From an uncultured Paracoccaceae bacterium (lineage in GTDB: Bacteria; Pseudomonadota; Alphaproteobacteria; Rhodobacterales; Rhodobacteraceae), in assembly GCA_947495795.1 (NCBI GenBank), contig CANMAI010000003.1:186001-250000 (forward strand): a stretch of DNA of 64,000 nucleotides, written 5' to 3'. Positions 37,185 through 44,538 of the stretch are shown here, piece by piece. The first letter of the stretch is position 1; every line of letters starts with the position of its first letter. A program made the translations under genes and the position numbers. The notes under the pieces were generated by a model, which was given only the letters and a program-made list of their open reading frames with translations, searched no databases and was not told where the DNA came from.

Positions 37185-37919
37185 GGTGCTTGCTGCAGCA
37201 ACAATAGGCCCGAAGTCTTCGGCCTTGAGAGAGGCACCGCCGACAAGACCGCCGTCCACATTGGGCACGGCAAAAATCTCTTCCACATTAGAAGGTTTCA
37301 CAGACCCTCCGTACAGGATGCGGATTTCGGCACCTGCATCACCAAACCGTGCGATCAATGTCTCGCGGATAAAATCGTGAACTTCTGCGATTTGCTCAAT
37401 CGTAGGTGTGCGCCCGGTGCCGATAGCCCAAACCGGCTCGTAGGCAATGACCAGATTCTGTGCCTCAGCATCTTCCGGGACTGATCCTGCAATTTGCCCT
37501 CCGACAACCTTCAGTGTGCGTCCACCATCGCGCTCGGCCTCCGTTTCTCCGACACAGATAATGGCCAGAAGCCCGGCCGACATGGCGGCATTCGCCTTGG
37601 CCGCAACCGTGGCTGATGTCTCCCCATGGTCAGTGCGGCGTTCCGAATGGCCGACGATGGCGGCAGAAGCCCCGATTTCCTTTAGAAGTTTGGCGGACGT
37701 ATCTCCGGTATGCGCCCCGCTTTCAGCACTGTGGCAATCCTGAGCGCCGATCTGAAAGGGAGTGCCGAGAGAAACAAGTGTGGTGATCAATGGGGCAGGC
37801 GGGCAGATGAGAACGTCGCAATCGGGTGCAGGATGAGCCTCCGCAAGTGCATTCAGCATTGCAGCGGAACCTGGCCCGCCGTTCATTTTCCAGTTTCCGG
37901 CTGCAAGTTTACGCGGCAT
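37182..37919 (-). CDS. tpiA: Triosephosphate isomerase
   Basis: Interconverts dihydroxyacetone phosphate and glyceraldehyde 3-phosphate in glycolysis and gluconeogenesis. From the ATG at 37919 (GGGGAG six bases upstream; a second ATG six bases earlier abuts the ribosome site and is less likely) it has 245 residues. The catalytic set is complete: K11 in NWKMNG, H91 in GHSERR, E161 in YEPVWAIGTG, and the phosphate loops ILYGGSVKPSN and GGLVGGASL. Single gene; its stop codon is bordered by the dispersed repeat. Confidence 0.97.
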   Translation of the reverse strand: MPRKLAAGNWKMNGGPGSAAMLNALAEAHPAPDCDVLICPPAPLITTLVSLGTPFQIGAQDCHSAESGAHTGDTSAKLLKEIGASAAIVGHSERRTDHGETSATVAAKANAAMSAGLLAIICVGETEAERDGGRTLKVVGGQIAGSVPEDAEAQNLVIAYEPVWAIGTGRTPTIEQIAEVHDFIRETLIARFGDAGAEIRILYGGSVKPSNVEEIFAVPNVDGGLVGGASLKAEDFGPIVAAAST

Positions 37920-37981
37920 CGCCATCTCCCCAAATCTGTTCTTTCAGGAGGTAGCAGAGCGGAGCCATGCGGCCAAGCTGT

Positions 37982-38332
37982 TTACATGCCTTCGAACTTG
38001 ATCGACTCTCCGCAACCGCATGCTTCGGAAACATTGGGATTGTTGAACTTGAAGCCCGCTTCCAGAAGCGAAACTTCGTAGTCGATCTCTGTTCCAAACA
38101 GAAACATCTGCGCCATTGGTGCAATCAGCACCCTTGCACCGTTCTGCTCCACCACCTCATCATGTGGATCGGCTTCGGCCACATAATCCATGGTGTATTC
38201 CATACCTGCGCAACCACCCTTCTTCACACCAATGCGCAGGCCTTCAGTGCCGCCTTCACCCATAAGCCGGGCGATCTGGCGGGCTGCAGCATCTGTCATC
38301 GTAACAGGTGGTTTGCCGGGAATTGCGAACAT
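37982..38332 (-). CDS. A-type iron-sulfur carrier (ErpA/SufA-like)
   Basis: Carries iron-sulfur clusters to target apoproteins. The 116-residue protein has the three conserved cysteines of the HesB/IscA/SufA family: C41 (VKKGGCAGMEY), and C105 and C107 (EACGCGES). A short N-terminal extension precedes the domain. Which of the ErpA, IscA or SufA roles it plays cannot be read from sequence alone. It stands alone between tpiA and the acetyltransferase gene; another Fe-S assembly gene, sufT-like, is at 41484. Confidence 0.93.
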   Translation of the reverse strand: MFAIPGKPPVTMTDAAARQIARLMGEGGTEGLRIGVKKGGCAGMEYTMDYVAEADPHDEVVEQNGARVLIAPMAQMFLFGTEIDYEVSLLEAGFKFNNPNVSEACGCGESIKFEGM

Positions 38333-38385
38333 TGGCGTTCTCCGTGAGTACCTGAGCTAAAAGATAAGGTACGAAGGCGGCGGCA

Positions 38386-38925
38386 TCAACCCCGCGCGGG
38401 GTTGCCTTTTACCGTCTCGCCCGGAGCGACATCGCGCGTTACGACCGATCCCGCTCCGATGATCGCGCCATCCCCGATGGTGATGCCCGGCAGAATCACC
38501 GCAGCACCCCCGATCCAGACATGCGCTCCGATGCGCACAGGTTTGCCAAGTTCCAGTCCTTTGGCCCGCATGGCTGCATCGCGTGGGTGATCTGCTGCGT
38601 ATATCTGGACGGCAGGGCCGATCTCAGTACCGTTGCCAATACAGATCGGGGCGACATCCAGCAGAACGCACCCATAGTTCATGAAAACATCGTCGCCGAG
38701 GAAGATGTTCGTGCCATAATCAACCGAAAATGGCGTGCGAATGGCGCCTCGAATGCCATGCGCACCTAGAAGATCGCTTAGGATCTCCCGCCGAAGACTC
38801 ACATCTTCAAGGGTTGTGGCGTTGTAGCGCTGCATCAGAAGCTGCGCTCGCTTGCGGGCGTCCACAAGCTCCGCATCGCCTGCCCGATAAGGCATGCCGG
38901 AGACCATCTTGTTCCACTCCGTCAT
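38386..38925 (-). CDS. Sugar O-acetyltransferase (maltose acetyltransferase / NodL-like)
   Basis: Left-handed beta-helix acetyltransferase, 179 residues, using acetyl-CoA to modify a sugar. The N-terminal Mac domain is clear (MVSGMPYRAGDAELVDARKRAQLLMQRYN, about 7-35), followed by the hexapeptide repeats (for example CIGNGTEIGPAVQIYAADHPRDA with the catalytic histidine, VRIGAHVWIGGAAVILPGITIGDGAIIGAGSVVTRDV). It ends GNPARG, a few residues shorter than most. The ATG overlaps the LysR stop by four bases, so the two are coupled and the regulator may control the enzyme. The acceptor is unknown. Confidence 0.92.
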   Translation of the reverse strand: MTEWNKMVSGMPYRAGDAELVDARKRAQLLMQRYNATTLEDVSLRREILSDLLGAHGIRGAIRTPFSVDYGTNIFLGDDVFMNYGCVLLDVAPICIGNGTEIGPAVQIYAADHPRDAAMRAKGLELGKPVRIGAHVWIGGAAVILPGITIGDGAIIGAGSVVTRDVAPGETVKGNPARG

Positions 38926-39779
38926 ATTGAGGCCTCCAAACTCAGTGCACGCTGTGGCGCCTCTGCCAGAAAGCGCCGTAGTTTGCGGATTGCATGGCGC
39001 ACGGGCGGCTCATATCGGCCTTCGTGGTGGGTGACCAGCCACTCTTCGGTCGAGAGTTCGGGGATGGGGGCGGATAAACGCTCCAGCCCGCTCGAATCAC
39101 CTACGAATGTTGGTAGCACCACCCTACCCATGCCGCTTTCAGCCAAGCTGAGGATCAGGCGCGGATCGTTTGCGGTTGTAACAATCGCATCGGCATGATG
39201 CGCCTGAACCCATCTTGCAGAGGGCACCGAAGCAGCCGCGCCTCCCGCCCCGATCCACCCTGTAATGTCCGCAGCCTTCGCATAAATGGCATACAGAACA
39301 TCATTTGTTTTCTGCCCGGCAAGCCACGGCTGTTCCGGCCTGCGATTGCGGATGCCCACGTCAATTTCACGCCGCGCTATATCCATCTGAAGATCACTAT
39401 GCACAAATTCTGGCACCCACGGCTCTCCGGGAGCCCAGTAGGTGCCGACGTTTCGGACAAGATAGAGCGATGTCCAACTGCCCGCGGATATTCGCACACG
39501 CGGCGGCCCGGATTGTGCTGAACGCCATTCTGCAATTTCGGCGGCGACGGCCTCCATCGCCTGCGCCTTTTCCAGAAGTGCGCGGCCATCGGAAGTAAGT
39601 ACATAGCCTTGCTTTCCGTGCAAAAAGAGCCTGCGGGCGAGCTGCGTCTCCAATGCTTTCATCCGGCGGCTGAGCGTGGCGGCACTTGCTCCAGTGGCAT
39701 CCACCGCGCCGGAAAGCCCGCCCGCACGGGCCACAACGGCGAAAAGCGAGAGATCGCTCCAGGGAAGGTTGTTTTTCAT
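38922..39779 (-). CDS. LysR family transcriptional regulator
   Basis: Transcriptional regulator of about 285 residues from the ATG at 39779. The N-terminal winged helix (WSDLSLFAVVARAGGLSGAVDATGASAATLSRRMKALETQLARRLF, about 6-52) is the LysR pattern; the effector domain follows. It is coupled to the acetyltransferase gene by a four-base overlap. A 12-bp perfect palindrome, CTCGATATCGAG, lies 16-27 bases upstream of the start and could be an autoregulatory site; the start has no strong ribosome-binding sequence. It is divergent from a short possible gene at 39870. Confidence 0.9.
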   Translation of the reverse strand: MKNNLPWSDLSLFAVVARAGGLSGAVDATGASAATLSRRMKALETQLARRLFLHGKQGYVLTSDGRALLEKAQAMEAVAAEIAEWRSAQSGPPRVRISAGSWTSLYLVRNVGTYWAPGEPWVPEFVHSDLQMDIARREIDVGIRNRRPEQPWLAGQKTNDVLYAIYAKAADITGWIGAGGAAASVPSARWVQAHHADAIVTTANDPRLILSLAESGMGRVVLPTFVGDSSGLERLSAPIPELSTEEWLVTHHEGRYEPPVRHAIRKLRRFLAEAPQRALSLEASI

Positions 39780-39794
39780 TTTTGAAAGTATACT

Positions 39795-39806
39795 CTCGAT
39801 ATCGAG
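39795..39806. promoter_or_regulatory. Palindrome before the LysR-family gene
   Basis: CTCGATATCGAG, perfectly self-complementary, extended outward as ACTCTCGATATCGAGTGT with partial symmetry. It lies between the LysR start and a divergent short frame, a common place for a LysR operator. Confidence 0.4.
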
Positions 39807-39869
39807 TGTGGGCAAATATCCATCGGAAATGTTCAAAAGAGGCGTGAAAATTGATGAAAGGATCAAAAA

Positions 39870-40028
39870 ATGCGCTTCATCGTTTGGGATAGGCCGGTTT
39901 CCACCGATCTGACGGAGTTTGAGAAAGAGCAGGCTGTCTTTGCGAAAATGAAAGATGATCTGCGCAGAACGCGCAAGCCATCGTTCTTACGTTCGGCTTT
40001 GCAGCGGGTCGTTGCACTCGTTCTTTAA
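39870..40028 (+). CDS. Possible small protein (52 residues)
   Basis: An ATG with AAAGGAT six to seven bases upstream opens a 52-residue frame ending in TAA at 40028. The predicted protein is amphipathic and basic at its C-terminus (LRRTRKPSFLRSALQRVVALVL). I cannot link it to a family. In favour: the good ribosome site, divergence from the LysR gene with a palindrome between, and a hairpin directly after the stop. Against: no homology evidence and short length. Confidence 0.45.
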   Translation: MRFIVWDRPVSTDLTEFEKEQAVFAKMKDDLRRTRKPSFLRSALQRVVALVL

Positions 40029-40032
40029 TTAG

Positions 40033-40060
40033 GGGCCGCGCAGTTGAGGCGCGGCCCTTT
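40033..40060. terminator. Hairpin between the small gene and the GDPD gene
   Basis: GGGCCGCGC (40033-40041) and GCGCGGCCC (40049-40057) form a perfect 9-bp stem with a 7-base loop; TTTAA follows on the plus strand and a weak AT stretch on the minus strand. It can serve the minus-strand phosphodiesterase gene, the plus-strand short frame, or both. Confidence 0.65.
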
Positions 40061-40071
40061 AACTGCGGTGC

Positions 40072-41280
40072 TCAGAGCCCCATGCAGTTGGCGTAATAGG
40101 TTACCGTTGCGGGCCAATCGGAAAAGATACCTGCAATCTTCACATCCTGAGCCAGCACATCGAGCAGCTGATACATCGCAGCGTCGCTCGTTGTGGCATC
40201 GGTGACTGATTGGTAGTACCAGCCGCCGCCGGAGGCCAACGGGCCGGAACGCTCCAGAGTCCATGTGATAATATTCAGGCCGGCAGCACTCGCTTCGTTG
40301 GCATAGAGCGATGGCACCATCTTACCATCTTCTAGAGTTACCAAAACCCACATCGGCGGCGCGATATAGTTCACGCCCATGCCCTTTAGGTCGCTCATCG
40401 AATGCGTCCATGTGCTCGCATCCATCGGGCTCCAGCCTTCGATATCGTAGCTGTCATCAAGGTAGACAGCCTGCGCTCCAAACTCCGGCTCGTTCTCTAT
40501 CCAGTAGAGTACATCATCCAGATTGAAGCTCTGCGCCCAGACATCAGACGCCGGAATACCGGCCGCTTTATACTCATCGATCAGTTTCTGGGCATAGTCT
40601 TCTTGGCTGAAGCCATCGAACGGCATCTCTACCGATGGCGATTTCAGCTCGGGCGTGAACTTGCCGCCAAAGGATTTGATCAACTCAATACTCTCGGCAT
40701 GCGTCATCAGCGTGCCCTTGGTGGAGTAGAGATCCGTGCGCCAACCTGCCGTTCCATCCAGATACTCAGCAACGGTCGTGGCCGCGCCGTTTGCCGCGTC
40801 CATCTTGCCGTTCAGTGTCCGAAACTCGGCAAGCGAGATATCGGATGTCCGGCATTCCGCGCTCGCGTTCGTATCGCCGGAAGCTGGCGTGAAGCCTGCA
40901 GTGCATTTGCCGGCCAGATCAGAGGCGAGGATATTTGTCGTGGTGTGCAGATCGTTTTGCGCGTGGCGGCATACAAGCTCCTTATCGGCCGTAAACGTAA
41001 CATCGCACTCAAAGATGCCGGCACCCATCCTGGCGGCAGCACGGTTTGATTCTACGGTATGTTCGGGGAACTGCATCGGAGCGCCGCGGTGTGCGATTGA
41101 GAAATCTGATTTGGCGAAGGACATGTCGGCGCAGGATGCCAGTTTCGATTTCAGCTCGCCATCGGGCATCACATCGATCAGGTAATAGGGGCGCGGGCCA
41201 AGCTGCACGGGATCCGCCACCACGGCGGGGGCGATAGCAAGAGCAGCGATCGCCAGGGTCAATCGGGAAACATATATCAT
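40072..41280 (-). CDS. Secreted glycerophosphodiester phosphodiesterase (GlpQ-like)
   Basis: Periplasmic enzyme hydrolysing glycerophosphodiesters to glycerol 3-phosphate and an alcohol. From the ATG at 41280 (GGAG seven bases upstream) it has 402 residues, with a signal peptide ([17 protein letters not shown], cleavage near VVA-DP at 22-23). The GDPD core shows [18 protein letters not shown] with the catalytic histidine, [21 protein letters not shown], and the late FSDWPATV. Extra cysteines suggest disulfides. A Pho-box-like sequence lies 59-76 bases upstream of the start, consistent with phosphate starvation control. Confidence 0.92.
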   Translation of the reverse strand: MIYVSRLTLAIAALAIAPAVVADPVQLGPRPYYLIDVMPDGELKSKLASCADMSFAKSDFSIAHRGAPMQFPEHTVESNRAAARMGAGIFECDVTFTADKELVCRHAQNDLHTTTNILASDLAGKCTAGFTPASGDTNASAECRTSDISLAEFRTLNGKMDAANGAATTVAEYLDGTAGWRTDLYSTKGTLMTHAESIELIKSFGGKFTPELKSPSVEMPFDGFSQEDYAQKLIDEYKAAGIPASDVWAQSFNLDDVLYWIENEPEFGAQAVYLDDSYDIEGWSPMDASTWTHSMSDLKGMGVNYIAPPMWVLVTLEDGKMVPSLYANEASAAGLNIITWTLERSGPLASGGGWYYQSVTDATTSDAAMYQLLDVLAQDVKIAGIFSDWPATVTYYANCMGL

Positions 41281-41334
41281 AGAAGGCTCCGTTAAGTCGT
41301 TAAGATGCCTCGGCCTCTCAGTATTCATTAACAT

Positions 41335-41356
41335 GCTCATGACAGTTTCATGAGCT
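41335..41356 (-). promoter_or_regulatory. Candidate Pho box before the GDPD gene
   Basis: On the minus strand AGCTCAT-GAAA-CTGTCAT: the second half matches the Pho half-site CTGTCAT exactly and the first shares TCAT, with 11-base spacing between half-sites. The same bases also form an inverted repeat GCTCATGA-N5-TCATGAGC, so binding by another dimer is possible. Confidence 0.45.
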
Positions 41357-41483
41357 TTCTTTAACCAGCTACGCCCAGTGAGGAGAGTGCCAGAAAAAGT
41401 TAACACAGTTTGCGTGAGTGGTATATGCCGCTCGAAGTTGGTCAGGCGGCGGATGCCGGATTCAAGTTCAGAAGCCGGGAAGG

Positions 41484-41855
41484 TTACATGAACCCAAGTT
41501 CCAAGCGCGCCTCATCAGACATCATGTCCATACCCCATTGCGGCTCCCAAACCAGTTGTACATTTACCGCTTGAACGCCGGGCAGGGGTTCTACTGCTTC
41601 AGCCACCCAGCCGGGCATCTCGCCTGCCACAGGGCAGCCCGGTGCCGTAAGGGACATCAGAATGTCTACATTGCCGTTTTCCAGAACTTCGATTGTGTAG
41701 ATCAGTCCGAGATCAAAAATGTTCACCGGAATTTCGGGGTCATGCACGGTGCGGCAGGCTTCCACGATACTATCGTAAAGCGGATGATCTGTTGTGGATG
41801 GCTTTATCAAGGGTGTGCCTTCCATCGGCCCATCGGGGTTCGCGTTCATGATCAT
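41484..41855 (-). CDS. sufT: SufT-like Fe-S assembly protein (MIP18/DUF59 family)
   Basis: Accessory factor for iron-sulfur cluster maturation, related to PaaD and eukaryotic CIA2/MIP18. 123 residues, with [19 protein letters not shown] and the conserved cysteine of [13 protein letters not shown] near residues 69-82, and the late [20 protein letters not shown], the C-terminal signature of the SUF-associated group. No other suf gene is adjacent, so the usual suf operon lies elsewhere. Symbol by family resemblance. Confidence 0.85.
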   Translation of the reverse strand: MIMNANPDGPMEGTPLIKPSTTDHPLYDSIVEACRTVHDPEIPVNIFDLGLIYTIEVLENGNVDILMSLTAPGCPVAGEMPGWVAEAVEPLPGVQAVNVQLVWEPQWGMDMMSDEARLELGFM

Positions 41856-42010
41856 CCTCGCACATGCAATTCCTGACTAAACATATAGGGTTTGGCTCTC
41901 GATAGGTCCAGCCTCACCTGATCGCGTTGAAATACCCGCGCGGTGATGCTGCATCCTGCATGGAAATCTCCGGAGTGTTCTGGCATGGAGCGGGAACGAA
42001 GGAGAGACCC

Positions 42011-43144
42011 GTGACAGATCAGAAGTTCGACTTTCGAATTGATGCCACAGAGGGAAAGGCGCGTACGGGCGCTGTGATCACGCCTAGAGGCGAGATTCGA
42101 ACGCCTGCCTTCATGCCTGTGGGAACTGCGGCCACCGTGAAGGCCATGATGCCGGAAAGCGTTCGTGCAACAGGCGCCGATATTCTGCTCGGCAATACCT
42201 ACCATCTGATGCTGCGACCGGGGGCAGAGCGGATTGCACGGCTCGGCGGGCTTCACAAATTCATGAACTGGAACCGACCCATCCTCACCGATTCCGGTGG
42301 CTTTCAGGTGATGAGCCTTGCTGGGATGCGCAAACTTACCGAGGAAGGGGTGAAGTTCAAAAGTCACATCGATGGCGCAGAGTTCAACCTGACGCCCGAA
42401 CGCTCGATGGAAATCCAGCAACTTCTCGGCTCGGATATTGTGATGTGCTTCGACGAATGCCCGGCCCTGCCTGCAGACCGTGCGCGGATAGAGGAAAGCA
42501 TGCGCCTTTCAATCCGTTGGGCGAAACGTTCGCGCGAAGCTTTCGGAGATCGGCCGGGCCACGCTCTTTTCGGTATTCAGCAAGGCGGGCTGGAGAGTGA
42601 CTTGCGTGCAGAAAGCGCTGCAGCACTGCAGGAGATTGGCTTCGACGGCTATGCCATTGGTGGCCTCGCAGTAGGGGAGGGGCAGGAGGCCATGTTCGGT
42701 GTTCTCGATTATGCGCCGGATCAGTTGCCAACGCAGAAACCGCGATACCTAATGGGGGTGGGCAAACCCGATGATATCGTGGGTGCTGTTCTGCGGGGTG
42801 TGGATATGTTCGATTGCGTTCTGCCCTCACGTTCTGGCCGCACGGGCCAGGCGCTCACGCGTATGGGCGCGGTCAACATCAAGAACGCACGCCACGCGGA
42901 TGATCCGCGCCCGTTGGACGCGGATTGCACTTGCCCGGCCTGCACCAACTATTCCCGCGCTTATCTGCATCACGTGTTCCGGGCTAAGGAAATCATAAGC
43001 TCCATGCTGCTTACATGGCACAATCTTCACTACTATCAGGAACTTATGGCCGGGTTGCGTTCAGCAATTGCCGCAGGCAATCTGCACGATTTTTGTACAG
43101 AATTTCAGGCACAACGAAGTATCGGCGATATCCCTCCTCTTTGA
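42011..43144 (+). CDS. tgt: Queuine (preQ1) tRNA-ribosyltransferase
   Basis: Exchanges guanine for preQ1 at the wobble position of tRNAs with GUN anticodons, including the tRNA-Asp encoded at 49799 and 49921. I use the GTG at 42011 because GGAG lies seven bases upstream and the protein then has 377 residues, the family norm; upstream in-frame starts give non-homologous extensions. Visible are the nucleophile/proton aspartates ([10 protein letters not shown] and [14 protein letters not shown], near residues 93 and 269), the GGLAVGEGQ loop, and the zinc site [16 protein letters not shown] near 310-325. Confidence 0.97.
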   Translation: MTDQKFDFRIDATEGKARTGAVITPRGEIRTPAFMPVGTAATVKAMMPESVRATGADILLGNTYHLMLRPGAERIARLGGLHKFMNWNRPILTDSGGFQVMSLAGMRKLTEEGVKFKSHIDGAEFNLTPERSMEIQQLLGSDIVMCFDECPALPADRARIEESMRLSIRWAKRSREAFGDRPGHALFGIQQGGLESDLRAESAAALQEIGFDGYAIGGLAVGEGQEAMFGVLDYAPDQLPTQKPRYLMGVGKPDDIVGAVLRGVDMFDCVLPSRSGRTGQALTRMGAVNIKNARHADDPRPLDADCTCPACTNYSRAYLHHVFRAKEIISSMLLTWHNLHYYQELMAGLRSAIAAGNLHDFCTEFQAQRSIGDIPPL

Positions 43145-43417
43145 AGCGCAAACAAACAGGATCGTACTCAAATTTGATTCACAAATTACAATGCAAGTTA
43201 CCAAACAGTTTTTGAACGTTCTGCTTACGATCAGTATCCAGTCCGACTTTCCCTGACATTCCTGAACCCTGAGATCGGCTTTCACAGTCTGGTCACTTTT
43301 GTGAAATGCATATTCTGCGGTTGAGCTGGCCGGATAAAAAAATCTTGGCGACGCGACGGATATTCTGTCACGCTTCGTATTAGTGAAGCACAAGTCTTTT
43401 CCACAGGGGGTAGTACA
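43145..43417. other. Intergenic region between tgt and the dienelactone hydrolase gene
   Basis: About 270 AT-richer bases with no credible open frame or RNA. It contains GCTTC-N8-GAAGC near 43374-43391 just before the hydrolase, possibly a regulatory site, but nothing else stands out. Confidence 0.35.
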
Positions 43418-44308
43418 ATGACTGAGCGCAAGAAAGCGTCCGATTTTCATCCACGCCTGCTTGAACTTTACGATGGCTATGTTCACGGAAAGCTGACCAA
43501 GCGGGATTTTCTAGCCAATGCGGGCAAGTATGCAGCCGCAGGTGTAACGGCAGCGGCTGTGTTGGAGAGCCTGCAGCCCAACTATGCTTTGGCCCAGCAG
43601 GTTGCACCGGATGATCCGGCAATCGAGACAATGGAAGCAAGCTACGAGAGCCCGGAAGGGCACGGCACGATAAAGGGGCTTATGGCCAAGCCTGCCGGTG
43701 CAACCGGCAAACTGCCCGCCGTCCTCGTCATTCACGAAAATCGGGGCCTCAACCCCTATATCGAAGACGTGGTGCGCCGCACGGCCAAGGCCGGATATCT
43801 CGCCTTCGGGCCAGACGGTCTTACACCGCTTGGCGGCTACCCTGGTAACGATGATGATGGCCGGACGATGCAACGCGAACTGGATCGCACCAAGCTGATG
43901 CAGGATTTTTTTGCGGCCTTTGAATTCTTGGTAAGCCATGAAGGGTCCACCGGCAATGTGGGCGCTGTCGGCTTCTGCTACGGTGGCGGCGTATGCAACG
44001 CTCTGGCCGTCGCCTATCCTGAAATGGCGGCTTCCGTCCCGTTCTACGGTCGTCAGCCGGAGGCGGCCGATGTGCCTGCAATTCAAGCCCCATTGCTCAT
44101 TCACTACGGAGAACTTGACGAGCGGATAAATGCGGGCTGGCCAGCGTACGAGGAGGCCCTAAAGGCGAACGGGAAAACCTATGAGGCGCATATCTACACC
44201 GGCGCGAACCATGGCTTTCACAATGATACGACGCCCCGCTACGATGAGGCGGCGGCCACTCTCGCTTGGGAGCGTACATTGGCCCATTTTGCGGCCAATC
44301 TAAGCTGA
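43418..44308 (+). CDS. Dienelactone hydrolase family protein, probably exported
   Basis: Alpha/beta hydrolase of 296 residues with a cysteine nucleophile. The triad C187 (GFCYGGG), D234 (GELDERI) and H265 (ANHGFHND) is complete, as in dienelactone hydrolases. Unlike cytoplasmic DLH (about 235 residues) it has an N-terminal extension with a twin-arginine-like pattern (LTKRDFLANAGKYAAAGVTAAAVL, with KR in place of RR), so export is likely though not certain. GGGGG precedes the ATG. The substrate is unknown; such proteins rarely act on chlorinated dienelactone itself. Confidence 0.88.
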   Translation: MTERKKASDFHPRLLELYDGYVHGKLTKRDFLANAGKYAAAGVTAAAVLESLQPNYALAQQVAPDDPAIETMEASYESPEGHGTIKGLMAKPAGATGKLPAVLVIHENRGLNPYIEDVVRRTAKAGYLAFGPDGLTPLGGYPGNDDDGRTMQRELDRTKLMQDFFAAFEFLVSHEGSTGNVGAVGFCYGGGVCNALAVAYPEMAASVPFYGRQPEAADVPAIQAPLLIHYGELDERINAGWPAYEEALKANGKTYEAHIYTGANHGFHNDTTPRYDEAAATLAWERTLAHFAANLS

Positions 44309-44433
44309 AACGGTCGGAATGCGCAGCTTGTGCGCATTCCCTTAATCCTTTTCACTTTCAGCGGCGCACACTCAAACGCAGCTTGCCCGCCCCATCTTCG
44401 ATTGCGTAGTGTGGCGAAAGAACAAGGCGTATG

Positions 44434-44460
44434 CTTGAAACCTCAGGCAGAACCCCACAT
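44434..44460 (+). promoter_or_regulatory. Heat-shock (RpoH-type) promoter of lon
   Basis: CTTGAAA (44434-44440) and CCCCACAT (44453-44460) are 12 bases apart and closely match the sigma-32 consensus CTTGAAA-N(11-16)-CCCCATnT. The site is about 80 bases upstream of the lon start codon. Confidence 0.65.
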
Positions 44461-44538
44461 CTAGGGCATTCAAGCTTTGGAGATCCGCATTGTCGCTGGC
44501 AAAGCCGGGACCGCGGGTCTTGCAGAAAAGGAAGAGTT

